Shown here: in pieces, positions 1 through 7,984 of the stretch | Layout of the letters: each line of letters opens with the position of its first letter | Numbering within the stretch: position 1 is the first letter of the stretch | DNA from: G039029935 sp039029935 | Lineage (GTDB): Bacteria; Chloroflexota; Anaerolineae; Caldilineales; Caldilineaceae | DNA: 16,352 bases | NCBI GenBank assembly: GCA_039029935.1 | Contig: JBCCFC010000128.1 | Location: 1 to 16,352, forward strand | Direction of reading: 5' to 3' | The notes under the pieces: generated by a model | Told to the model about the DNA's origin: nothing | Seen by the model: the letters and a program-made list of their open reading frames with translations, nothing else | Databases searched by the model: none | Made by a program: the position numbers and the translations under genes

Positions 1-11
1 AAATATAAAAA

Positions 12-52
12 GTTGCGGGGACAGGTTGCAGGTCGCAAGGGGCAGGTGGCAA
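12..52. repeat. Heptamer-like short tandem repeat (GTTGCAR units)
   Basis: About six consecutive 7-base units (one of 6) resembling GTTGCAG/GTCGCAA/GTGGCAA. The reverse-complement form of the same unit recurs at 8107-8143. The array is non-coding and sits upstream of the binding-protein gene. It resembles the heptanucleotide STRR repeats known from filamentous cyanobacteria, but I cannot assign it to a named family. Confidence 0.6.
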
Positions 53-60
53 AAATATAC

Positions 61-147
61 TTCAACTTTTCAACCTTTCAACTCTTCCACCTTTCAACCC
101 TTCAACCTTCCAACCTTTCAACCCTTCAACTTTTCAACACTTCAACC
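61..147. repeat. Octamer tandem repeat (TTCAACCT), about 10.9 copies
   Basis: Ten full units and one partial unit of 8 bases run in exact register from 61 to 147. The core is TTCAAC followed by two variable bases (CT, TT, TC, CC or AC), and two units carry a substitution inside the core. The array ends about ten bases before the Shine-Dalgarno sequence of the first gene, so it probably lies in its 5' untranslated leader or overlaps its promoter. The + strand is pyrimidine-rich and almost G-free, so the transcript would be unstructured. I see no convincing promoter hexamers in 1-152. Confidence 0.85.
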
Positions 148-157
148 ATAAATTGAC

Positions 158-161
158 GGAG
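158..161 (+). promoter_or_regulatory. Ribosome binding site fixing the start of the first gene
   Basis: GGAG lies 9 bases before the ATG at 171. This favours that ATG over the in-frame TTG at 153, which would overlap the binding site and add six residues before the Tat signal. Confidence 0.7.
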
Positions 162-170
162 AAAACAAAC

Positions 171-1436
171 ATGTCAAAGAAAATCTATACGTTTAATCGA
201 CGCAACTTTTTGAAGACAGCGGGTGCGATGGGTGTTGCAGCAACATTGCCCGTTGGGTTGGCTGGATGTGCGCCGCCTGCACCAGCGGGTGCGCCAGCGG
301 CTAGTGGTGGCGGTGCTTCAAGCGACCCGATTAAGATTGGCTTGCTTGTACCGAACAGTGGCAACTTTGCGGTGTATGGCAGTGAGTTGCAACGCGGCAC
401 ACAACTCTATCTGGATGGCGATATGGGTGGCGAGGTCGCAGGTCGCCCCATCGAGTATGTGATTGAGGACTCAGAGGGCAATCCAGAGGTGGCGTTGCAA
501 AAAGCGCGCAAGTTGGTGGAGCAGGACGAGGTTGATCTGGTCTCAGGTATCGTCAGTTCAGGTGTGTTGATGGGTGTGCGTGATTATTTTGCGGAGGTCA
601 AAAAGCTGCTCGTTGTCTCTAATGCGGGAGCGAATCCAATTTCACGCGGACTCAAGTCGCCCTATATCTGGCGTGTCTCGTTTAGCAATTGGATGATGAG
701 TGCCAAGATTGCCTCTTGGCTGCCCGAAAATGCAGGCAAGAAAGGTGCATTGATTGTCTCGGACTATACAGCAGGACACAATGAGCGTGACTCCTTTGTC
801 CATCACTTTACCGAGGCGGGTGGCGAAGTCGTGAAAACGATTCTGGCCCCCTTCCCAGCCATCGGCGACCCAGCACCACTGATTGCTGACTTGGCATCGA
901 CTGAGGCGGACTTCTTCTATATCTTTGTGCCCGGTGGCAATGGCCTGTCCTTCTTCAAATCAGCCGTTGAATTCGGTCTGATGGAGCAGTTGTCCATGTA
1001 CACCAACAATGCACAGACTTCGGAGGATGTTCTGCCAATTTTGGGCGATGACGCTGAGGGTATCATCGGTTCATGGCTATGGGCCTATGTCAATGACATT
1101 CCAGAGAACAACACCTTTATCGAAGCCTATGAAGCCCAACATAGCATCTCGCCCAGCAGCTTTGCTGTACAAGGGTACGATGCGGGTCGTGTCATTGCTG
1201 AGATGATCACACGCACAGAAGGTGATGTCAGCGATGTTGACAAGATGGTCGAGGCATTGGCGGGCATCTCATTCAACAGCCCACGTGGGCCATTCACACT
1301 GGATGAAGCCACACAAAATCCACGTCAAGAATGGTATCTGCGCCAAGTTGTGCGCACAGAAGATGGCGCACTCCACAACGCAGCCATCGAAAATATGGGC
1401 GAGATTGTTGACCCAGGCGACGATTCAATGGGATAA
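171..1436 (+). CDS. livK: Branched-chain amino acid-type ABC transporter, substrate-binding lipoprotein (Tat-exported)
   Basis: A 421-residue extracytoplasmic binding protein of the Peripla_BP_6 (LivJ/LivK-like) type. It captures the substrate outside the membrane and delivers it to the LivHM permease. The N-terminus has a twin-arginine motif (R10-R11-N-F-L-K), a hydrophobic stretch and a lipobox LAGC with the lipidation cysteine at C33. A short Ala/Pro/Gly/Ser linker follows, and the mature fold opens at about residue 53 with IKIGLLVPNSGNFAVYG, typical of this family. The ATG at 171 is chosen because GGAG lies upstream. The next gene, 70 bases on across a hairpin, is livH. The family also carries urea, amides and other small polar ligands, so the exact substrate is not readable here. 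Export already folded via Tat is inferred from the motif. Confidence 0.92.
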   Translation: MSKKIYTFNRRNFLKTAGAMGVAATLPVGLAGCAPPAPAGAPAASGGGASSDPIKIGLLVPNSGNFAVYGSELQRGTQLYLDGDMGGEVAGRPIEYVIEDSEGNPEVALQKARKLVEQDEVDLVSGIVSSGVLMGVRDYFAEVKKLLVVSNAGANPISRGLKSPYIWRVSFSNWMMSAKIASWLPENAGKKGALIVSDYTAGHNERDSFVHHFTEAGGEVVKTILAPFPAIGDPAPLIADLASTEADFFYIFVPGGNGLSFFKSAVEFGLMEQLSMYTNNAQTSEDVLPILGDDAEGIIGSWLWAYVNDIPENNTFIEAYEAQHSISPSSFAVQGYDAGRVIAEMITRTEGDVSDVDKMVEALAGISFNSPRGPFTLDEATQNPRQEWYLRQVVRTEDGALHNAAIENMGEIVDPGDDSMG

Positions 1437-1437
1437 G

Positions 1438-1500
1438 CAGTTGATAGTTGACAGTTGATAGTGTGTATCGCGACAACTGTCAACTATCAACTATCAACTG
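1438..1500. repeat. Heptamer repeat hairpin between binding protein and permease
   Basis: The left arm is a run of YAGTTGA heptamers (1438-1458). The right arm (1474-1500) is the reverse complement CAACTRT. Bases 1438-1451 pair perfectly with 1487-1500, and most of the bases inside continue the pairing, leaving a short loop around 1463-1475. The hairpin lies in the only gap inside the liv operon before livG. It could act as an mRNA stabiliser or attenuator giving more binding protein than permease, as REP hairpins do in malEFG; that role is inference. No T-run follows, so it is not a canonical terminator. Confidence 0.8.
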
Positions 1501-1506
1501 AATACT

Positions 1507-2376
1507 ATGGAAAACATATTACTTCAATTTCTCAATGGGTTGGTGAGCAGCATGTTGCTCTTTATCATGGCGGCGGGGCTGTCGTTGATCTTTGGGCAGA
1601 TGAATGTGATCAACTTGACACACGGGGCGTTTTATCTGATTGGTAGCTACATTGGCTACTCGATGGTCAATCAGTTGGGGAGCTTTTGGTTGGCGTTGTT
1701 GGTTGCACCGCTGGCGGTCGGTGCATTGGGCGTGTTGATTGAACGGTTTCTGTTGCGCCGCTTTTATGGCGAAGATAGCCATCTCAAACAGGTGCTGCTC
1801 ACCTTTGGGATAGCCATCATTCTAGCAGACTTTATGGAATGGACATGGGGAGCGACACCGCTGGCGATTGACCCGCCGGAGCTACTGGGTGGAACCATGC
1901 CCATCTTTGGTGTGCAATTCCCCATCTATCGTCTATCGCTGATCGCGTTTGGCATCATCCTCGCCATCCTGCTCTGGCTCTTTTTGGAGCGCACACGCAT
2001 CGGTGCGATTGTCCGTGCAGGCGTCTCCGATGCCGCAATGGTCAGTGGGCTAGGCATCAACATTGACCGTGTATTCACAGGCATCTTTGTCTTTGGCACG
2101 ATGCTGGCAGCACTGGCAGGTGTCATCGGCGCACCCATTTTTTCGGTCTATATCGGGCTTGACTTTGAGATTCTGATTCTGACAATGGTGGTCGTTGTAC
2201 TCGGTGGCTTGGGGACACTCAAGGGAGCCTTTTGGGGGGCGGTCATCATTGGCTTGGCCGATACCTTTGGTAAAGCGTTGATCCCGCAATTCTCGCTCTT
2301 TATCATCTTTGCGGTGATGGCCGTCGTTCTTCTCATTCGTCCATCAGGACTCTTTGGCTTGGAGGGGGCGCACTGA
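1507..2376 (+). CDS. livH: Branched-chain amino acid-type ABC transporter permease LivH
   Basis: A 289-residue inner-membrane permease, the normal length for LivH. It forms the membrane channel together with LivM. The N-terminal segment (LLFIMAAGLSLIFGQMNVINLTHGAFY) is the family hallmark. Several hydrophobic segments span the chain, and the C-terminal VVLGGLGTLKGAFWGAVIIG is the conserved coupling-region/last-helix motif. The ATG at 1507 follows the heptamer hairpin and has no clear Shine-Dalgarno sequence, unlike the other genes of the operon. Its stop codon overlaps the livM start (TGATG), indicating translational coupling. Confidence 0.95.
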   Translation: MENILLQFLNGLVSSMLLFIMAAGLSLIFGQMNVINLTHGAFYLIGSYIGYSMVNQLGSFWLALLVAPLAVGALGVLIERFLLRRFYGEDSHLKQVLLTFGIAIILADFMEWTWGATPLAIDPPELLGGTMPIFGVQFPIYRLSLIAFGIILAILLWLFLERTRIGAIVRAGVSDAAMVSGLGINIDRVFTGIFVFGTMLAALAGVIGAPIFSVYIGLDFEILILTMVVVVLGGLGTLKGAFWGAVIIGLADTFGKALIPQFSLFIIFAVMAVVLLIRPSGLFGLEGAH

Positions 2377-3401
2377 TGCAGAGTATCTTCGCGGGACTGC
2401 GTGGCTGGCTCAACCGCAACACGTTGCTAGTCGCCATCGTTGTCATCATCATGGGTCTTCTCTATCCACAGTTTGTCAAATCCTACTATCGCAGCCTCAT
2501 GACCGAGGTCATCATCTTTGCTATCTTTGCCATGAGCCTCGACCTGCTGTTGGGCTACACCGGACTACCCTCCTTTGGTCATGCCGCCTTCTTTGGCTTG
2601 GGGGCCTACACCGCCGCCTTTATCGCCAGCAACAATGTGCGCGCCTTTGATCTCACAGGCAACCTACTTGTCACCATGCCCGCTGCCATCATCGTGGCCT
2701 CCCTCTTTGCGTTGATCATCGGCTACTTTGCCATCCGCACCAGCGGCATCTACTTTTTGATGATCACGCTGGCGGCAGCGCAGATGCTCTTTAGCGTTGC
2801 CAGTCGCTGGTCATCGGTGACGGGCGGCAGCGATGGCATGAGCGGTGTGCAAAATATCGTCGTGGGCATCGGGCCACTCAGCTACGAGTTTAGCCCCTTC
2901 CGTGCCGACTTCTACTATCTTGCGTTGGTCCTAGCCGTCATTGTCTGGTTTATCCTGCGGCAGATTGTCAACAGCCCCTTTGGGTGGACGCTACAAGGCA
3001 TCCGTGAAAACGAAGGGCGCATGAAGGCGTTGGGCTACAACACATTTCAGTTCAAGCTCCGTGCCTTTGTGATTGCAGGCGCATTTGCTGGCGTGGCTGG
3101 CCTACTCTCTGCCCACTTCTTCAAGAACGCCACGCCGGAGACATTGGCACTGACCACCTCTGGCGAAGCTATGATTGCGCTCATCATTGGTGGTAGCGGC
3201 ACACTGGCAGGTTCACTGTTGGGGGCGGGCGTGGTCAAGATGTTCCCGCTGGTGATCAGCAGCTACATCGAACGCTGGCAGACGGTTGAGGGCGTCATCT
3301 TTATCCTCTTTGTCCTCTTTGCACCCAACGGCATCCTTGGCGTCTTCAAACAACGCACGCAACCACAAATAGAAAGCAACAACACCGGAGGTGAAGCATG
3401 A
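2376..3401 (+). CDS. livM: Branched-chain amino acid-type ABC transporter permease LivM
   Basis: A 341-residue multi-spanning permease partnering LivH. Family features are the block MSLDLLLGYTGLPSFGHAAFFGLGAY near residues 50-80, IRTSGIYFLMITLAAAQM in the middle, the cytoplasmic coupling segment GIRENEGRMKALGYN, and GGSGTLAGSLLGAG near the end. The start ATG overlaps the livH stop by one base. A strong GGAGGGGG site at 2361-2368, inside the end of livH, supports this start. The gene ends with an ATGA overlap into livG. Confidence 0.95.
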   Translation: MQSIFAGLRGWLNRNTLLVAIVVIIMGLLYPQFVKSYYRSLMTEVIIFAIFAMSLDLLLGYTGLPSFGHAAFFGLGAYTAAFIASNNVRAFDLTGNLLVTMPAAIIVASLFALIIGYFAIRTSGIYFLMITLAAAQMLFSVASRWSSVTGGSDGMSGVQNIVVGIGPLSYEFSPFRADFYYLALVLAVIVWFILRQIVNSPFGWTLQGIRENEGRMKALGYNTFQFKLRAFVIAGAFAGVAGLLSAHFFKNATPETLALTTSGEAMIALIIGGSGTLAGSLLGAGVVKMFPLVISSYIERWQTVEGVIFILFVLFAPNGILGVFKQRTQPQIESNNTGGEA

Positions 3402-4141
3402 GCCACCTGACTGTCACCAACCTCACCAAACATTTTGGCGGAATTCATGCCGTCAATGACGTATCACTCTCGGTGGAGCAAGGCGAACGCTATGCCGTCA
3501 TCGGTCCCAACGGTGCGGGCAAAAGTACTTTCTTCAACCTGATCGCGGGGGAACTGCCTGTGACATCGGGAAGCGTGACATTCGACAACCACGACAGCAC
3601 CCATCTGGCTGTTGAGGAATGCGCCAACTTGGGCATTGGCCGCACCTTCCAGCGCAACAACCTATTCTTGGGCATGACCGTACAGGAGAATGTGCGTCTC
3701 GCCGTCCAACACCGTATGGGCATCACAAACCACTGGTTCCGTGCCGTGACACGCTACACTGAACTCAACGAGCGTGTGGCCGCATTGCTAGAACAGGTTG
3801 GCCTCAGTGCTGAAGCCGAGCGCAAGGTCAGCGAGTTGGCCTATGGACAGCAGCGCGCCTTGGAGATTGCCCTAGCACTGGCCGTTGAACCCAAAATGCT
3901 CCTGCTCGACGAACCGACCGCTGGCATGTCCCCCGCCGAAACCAACGACATGGTGGCACTCATCCAAGGACTACCGCGCACATTGACGATGATGATTGTC
4001 GAGCATGACATGGACGTGATTTTTAGCATTGCCGACCGTGTGAGTGTGTTGCATTATGGCGAGGTGGTTGCGACAGGGACGCCAGATGAGGTGCGGGGTG
4101 ATCCGATGGTAAGGGAGATTTATTTGGGGGCGAGTTTGTAG
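3398..4141 (+). CDS. livG: Branched-chain amino acid-type ABC transporter ATP-binding protein LivG
   Basis: A 247-residue cytoplasmic ATPase that powers the LivHM channel. It has Walker A GPNGAGKST (36-44), a LivG-style signature LAYGQQ (147-152), Walker B MLLLDE (167-172) and an H-loop histidine in EHDMD (H203). The LAYGQQ form, in place of LSGGQ, is characteristic of LivG rather than LivF. The ATG overlaps the livM stop (ATGA), and GGAGG at 3387-3391 is well placed. In most genomes livF follows immediately; here the next start, three bases after the stop, belongs to an unrelated giant NTPase, and livF is displaced to 9876. Confidence 0.95.
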   Translation: MSHLTVTNLTKHFGGIHAVNDVSLSVEQGERYAVIGPNGAGKSTFFNLIAGELPVTSGSVTFDNHDSTHLAVEECANLGIGRTFQRNNLFLGMTVQENVRLAVQHRMGITNHWFRAVTRYTELNERVAALLEQVGLSAEAERKVSELAYGQQRALEIALALAVEPKMLLLDEPTAGMSPAETNDMVALIQGLPRTLTMMIVEHDMDVIFSIADRVSVLHYGEVVATGTPDEVRGDPMVREIYLGASL

Positions 4142-4144
4142 CCG

Positions 4145-7100
4145 ATGGCCGATAGTGTGCAGAAAGATTGGTATATGATTGAGACAATTCTGGAATTTTT
4201 AAAAGTTTTTTGGGTAATGTCAATTGCGGGGCAGATTTTTACAATTTTAGGCGTATTTCTGGCGGCACTTGCTACATGGTCCCAAGTCTGGGCTGCTGTC
4301 TATCCGATTTGGAAAGAGCGAAAGGAGAAACGTCTGCTGGATCGCGAATTTGGGCAAACTTCCTTCTTTCGTGATATGGACAACTTGAGTACACGGTATT
4401 ATGTACGCCCTAACTGTTCGAGTGTAGACCCTACATATGCAGATTACGACGAGGAAGACCTTGACACCACATTCCCCTTAGAAGGCAAGACGTTTGAGGC
4501 TATTGATCGGTTTTTGAGTAGAAAAAGCGGATTCAACCACATGATTATTCTTGGTGGTTCAGGGATGGGTAAGACCTCGCTATTACTCAATTATTATCTA
4601 TACAACCAAAGACGAGGAGCCAATCAACGACGCAGAATAGCACTTGTTCCGTTAGGGGTGGAGGGTATAGAGGCAAATATTAAAGCTGTTGAGAATAAAA
4701 ATAACACGGTATTGTTTCTAGATGCTTTTGACGAGAATACCAAAGCGAGAGACGATCACAAATCGCGACTACTTGAAATCATGGAACTTTGTAATGATTT
4801 TTCCCATGTCATCATAACCTGTCGTACTCAATTTTTCACAGCAGACGAAGAAATACCCGTCTCTACAGGGATTATACGTGTAGGACCACGAAGTGGAGGT
4901 CAAGAACGTGACTACAAATTTCAAAGGCTTTATCTCGTTCCTCTAACTGATGCTCAAGTACGGCAATATCTCCGTAAACGCTATCCACTCTGGCAGTGGC
5001 GGACACAACACAAAGCTTGGCAGCTAGTGAGAAAAGTTCCCCAACTGAGTGCTCGCCCCATGTTGTTAGCCTTCATCCCTGATTTGTTGGCAGACGATAA
5101 TATATCAGTCAACTATACTTTTGAACTGTATGAGGCGTTGATCGAAGCATGGTTACAACGTGAAAGTTGGTGGGTAGACCCCGAACTTCTACGAAAGTTT
5201 TCAGAGCGTCTGGCGGTGGACCTGTATTTGAACCTTCAGAAGCGGGGTTCGGAGCGGATTCCATATCAGGGGTTGACTCAGTTAGCAAAAATTTGGGATA
5301 TACCCTTACAGGACTGGCAAATCACCGGGCGATCTCTATTGAATCGTGATGCCGAAGGTAACTATAAATTTGCCCACCGTTCTATAATGGAATATCTTTT
5401 CCTTTATGCCGACACATCAGATTTAGATATGCATTGGCCTGACTTTGTATTAAATAATCAAATGAAAACATTTATACAAGAGATGATCGATGCAAAAAGT
5501 ATTGATTTACTAAACACATTACCTAAAGCTAATTTTGAAAACAACAGGTTTTATAAGGCGAATTTTAAGGGAGCGATTCTCTATCAGGCTAACTTTAAGG
5601 ATTCATACCTTGAAAAAGCAAATCTTGAGCATGCGAATCTTAACGGGGCAAATCTTGAAAAGGCTTATTCTGAAAGGGCGAATCTTCGAGGGGCAAACCT
5701 TGAAGAGGCGAATCTTAAAGGGGCGAGTCTTCGAGGGGCAAATCTTGAAGAGGCGAATCTTCGAGGGGCGAATCTTGAAGAGGCGAATCTTGAAGGGGCG
5801 AGTCTTCGAGGGGCGAATCTTGAAGAGGCAAATCTTGAAGGGGCGAGTCTTCGAGGGGCAAATCTTGAAGGGACGAATCTCGATAGAGTTCAATATGACA
5901 CATTCACAAAATGGCCTAATGAGTTTGACAGTTGGAACTCAGGTACAATTCACTATGGGTTTCAGAAAGACATTAATGGAAATATAACCCAGATCGCCCG
6001 CGACCCAAAAAATGTAAGAAATCAAAAAAACCATGCCGTCTTGCGCCAAGTAGTCTATAAGTTCTGGGTTGATGGCGTCCTCAGAAATTCTCTATTTAAC
6101 GAAGTACGTATACGCTTGAACCTAGCTATCCAACCTGATGCAGTTGACAACCGCCCTTGGGACCTCGTTTTGCAACAGCTAGACAGACCCGATTACGAGA
6201 TTGATGAACGCAAGCAACTCATTGGCATATATGATGATATAGGAAAACTAATGCTGATTTTAGGTGCCCCTGGCTCAGGCAAAACAACTTCATTATTAAT
6301 GCTTGCTGAATCGTTACTGACACGTGCATCTGCCGACCCAACATATCCCACCCCTGTTGTTTTTAACCTCTCTTCATGGCAGTCAGGTCAATCACTGGCC
6401 GATTGGCTCATCGAGGAGTTGAACCAGCGCTACCAAATGCCAAAGAAGGTATCACAGGAATGGATAGAGAACGACGAGTTGCTACTACTGCTCGACGGGC
6501 TGGATGAAGTAGATGAGGCTCGACGAAATGAATGTGTGACCACCATTAATGAATTTCATCACAATCATATGGTAGGCATGGTTGTATGTAGCCGTATTGC
6601 GGAGTATGAATCGCTGACAGGCAAATTGCAACTGCAAGGAGCTGTCATAATTCGACCGTTGACCCAAAACCAGATTGATCAATATATCGCAGATTTGGGA
6701 CCGTACGAACAAACAATAGCACAGGTGCTAAAGAATGATAATGATTTACGTAGTCTTGCCCAAACACCGCTCATGTTGAGTGTGATAACTTTGGCATTGC
6801 AAGGTGATAGCAATCAGGGAGACAACGCCAGTCGTCGTCCCACCCAAAGACTTTTGGATCGCTACATCCAGCGTATGTTCCAGCATCGTGGACTTCAACA
6901 CAAATACACCCCTTACAATACTCTCCATTGGCTCCAATGGTTGGCAAGCAAGATGACTGAACGGAGTCAAACGATCTTCCTCATCGAACGTCTCCAGCCC
7001 AATTGGCTGGGGAGCAGCGCCTTGGTGAATGTATATCGATTGAGTGTAGGACTGAGTGTAGGGTTAATTTTTGGGTTAGGTGTAGGACCAAGTATAGGAT

Positions 7101-7942
7101 TAATTTTTGGTTCGAGCGCAGGACTGAGTATAGGACTGATTTTTGGTCTGCTTGTCGGGCTGATTTCTGGGGTGAGTGAGAAGATTGATGCACGTGAAGA
7201 ACTCAACTTCTCGATTGAAAATGGGTTGATTGGAGGATTGAGTGGTGGATTAATCGGAGGGACGATCGGGGTGGTGAAGGGGGGGCTAATTGGAGGAGTG
7301 AGCGGTGGACTAATTATTGGACCAATTTTTGGATTGATTTTCGGATTGAATGACTTGAAATCTTGGCAAGAAATCAAGACCTCTTGGCGACAAGGACTGG
7401 GCGGAGGACTAATTGTTGGGTTGAGTGGGGGGCTGATTATCGGGTTAGTTTTTGGAATGAGTGGAGGGTTGAGTTTTGGATTACTTGTTGGATTACTTGT
7501 CGGACTACTTGGAGAAAGTCGTACTGCCGAAGCAAAAATGAAAACGCAACCTAACCAAGGGATTTGGAAATTGCTTCGATATGGACTAATTTTTGGGCTA
7601 ACTTTTGGGATGCTTATTGGGATAAGTGGTGGACTGATTTTTGGGTTGATTTTTGGACTGTTCTTTGGATTGCTTGGAGGTTTGATTTTTGGATTGATTT
7701 TTGGTGTGATTGGAGAAGGCGATCCTATTTTGATGGCACCACTTAAACATCTTATTTTACGAATATTACTCTACTATCAAAAATTCGTTCCTTGGAACTA
7801 CGCTCATTTTCTTGATTATGCAGCGGAACGGCTCTTTCTGCATAAAGTTGGCGGTGGCTATGTCTTTGTGCATCGCATGATATTGGAGCATATTGCGGCG
7901 TTGACGGAGGAGGATATTGAGCGGATAGCATCCATCGAATGA
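4145..7942 (+). CDS. Giant double-NTPase membrane protein: STAND-like NTPase, pentapeptide repeats, NACHT, Gly-rich membrane repeats
   Basis: A 1265-residue protein of modular build. (1) A hydrophobic segment, likely one membrane anchor, at about 20-50. (2) A first P-loop NTPase: Walker A GGSGMGKT (137-144), Walker B VLFLDAFDE (189-197) and a sensor-like VIITCR (222-227). (3) Pentapeptide repeats of the A(N/S)LxG type at about 462-580, ending in YDTFTKWPNEFD. (4) A NACHT-family preamble around FWVDGVL (640-646). (5) A second P-loop NTPase: GAPGSGKT (707-714), LLLLLDGLDE (779-788), VVCSR (813-817). (6) Glycine-rich hydrophobic repeats of the GLIFG/GLSGG kind at about 966-1190. (7) A conserved C-terminal block with PWNYAHFLDYAAERLF and VHRMILEH. 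Each half resembles a complete STAND protein, so this looks like a fusion of two. STAND/NACHT proteins are ATP-driven switches, and some bacterial ones defend against phage; no effector domain is recognised, so the role is unknown. The ATG at 4145 has no good Shine-Dalgarno site; ATG 4175 is an alternative. The gene is AT-richer than the liv genes. Confidence 0.85.
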   Translation: MADSVQKDWYMIETILEFLKVFWVMSIAGQIFTILGVFLAALATWSQVWAAVYPIWKERKEKRLLDREFGQTSFFRDMDNLSTRYYVRPNCSSVDPTYADYDEEDLDTTFPLEGKTFEAIDRFLSRKSGFNHMIILGGSGMGKTSLLLNYYLYNQRRGANQRRRIALVPLGVEGIEANIKAVENKNNTVLFLDAFDENTKARDDHKSRLLEIMELCNDFSHVIITCRTQFFTADEEIPVSTGIIRVGPRSGGQERDYKFQRLYLVPLTDAQVRQYLRKRYPLWQWRTQHKAWQLVRKVPQLSARPMLLAFIPDLLADDNISVNYTFELYEALIEAWLQRESWWVDPELLRKFSERLAVDLYLNLQKRGSERIPYQGLTQLAKIWDIPLQDWQITGRSLLNRDAEGNYKFAHRSIMEYLFLYADTSDLDMHWPDFVLNNQMKTFIQEMIDAKSIDLLNTLPKANFENNRFYKANFKGAILYQANFKDSYLEKANLEHANLNGANLEKAYSERANLRGANLEEANLKGASLRGANLEEANLRGANLEEANLEGASLRGANLEEANLEGASLRGANLEGTNLDRVQYDTFTKWPNEFDSWNSGTIHYGFQKDINGNITQIARDPKNVRNQKNHAVLRQVVYKFWVDGVLRNSLFNEVRIRLNLAIQPDAVDNRPWDLVLQQLDRPDYEIDERKQLIGIYDDIGKLMLILGAPGSGKTTSLLMLAESLLTRASADPTYPTPVVFNLSSWQSGQSLADWLIEELNQRYQMPKKVSQEWIENDELLLLLDGLDEVDEARRNECVTTINEFHHNHMVGMVVCSRIAEYESLTGKLQLQGAVIIRPLTQNQIDQYIADLGPYEQTIAQVLKNDNDLRSLAQTPLMLSVITLALQGDSNQGDNASRRPTQRLLDRYIQRMFQHRGLQHKYTPYNTLHWLQWLASKMTERSQTIFLIERLQPNWLGSSALVNVYRLSVGLSVGLIFGLGVGPSIGLIFGSSAGLSIGLIFGLLVGLISGVSEKIDAREELNFSIENGLIGGLSGGLIGGTIGVVKGGLIGGVSGGLIIGPIFGLIFGLNDLKSWQEIKTSWRQGLGGGLIVGLSGGLIIGLVFGMSGGLSFGLLVGLLVGLLGESRTAEAKMKTQPNQGIWKLLRYGLIFGLTFGMLIGISGGLIFGLIFGLFFGLLGGLIFGLIFGVIGEGDPILMAPLKHLILRILLYYQKFVPWNYAHFLDYAAERLFLHKVGGGYVFVHRMILEHIAALTEEDIERIASIE
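5687..5881 (+). repeat. 45-bp tandem repeat encoding pentapeptide repeats
   Basis: Near-identical 45-base units (three pentapeptides each) lie at 5687-5731, 5762-5806 and 5807-5851. A 30-base short unit lies at 5732-5761 and a partial one at 5852-5881. Each starts with CGAGGGGC and differs from the others at only a few bases. The DNA-level identity exceeds what protein conservation needs, pointing to recent in-frame expansion. Long open frames on the opposite strand and in another frame here are by-products of the repeat. Confidence 0.85.
7040..7714 (+). repeat. Degenerate G/T-rich repeat encoding glycine-rich membrane segments
   Basis: Within the giant NTPase gene, short degenerate units such as GGATTGATTTTTGG recur many times. 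They encode GLIFG, GLSGG, GLLVG and similar peptides in four blocks, separated by polar linkers near residues 1013-1030, 1078-1093 and 1121-1145. The + strand is strikingly poor in C here. The peptides would be compatible with tightly packed membrane helices carrying GxxxG-like faces. Confidence 0.75.
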
Positions 7943-7984
7943 ATTCGGCGTCCGTTATGGAAAGTACGCTAAAGCGGACTCTGC

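Noticed and set aside
5535..5987. Overlapping + and - strand open frames with regular basic or acidic repeats
   Set aside because: These are frame shadows of the 45-bp pentapeptide repeat.
6967..7377. Minus-strand proline/isoleucine-rich open frame
   Set aside because: Shadow of the glycine-rich repeat; stops are rare because the + strand is C-poor and low in complexity.
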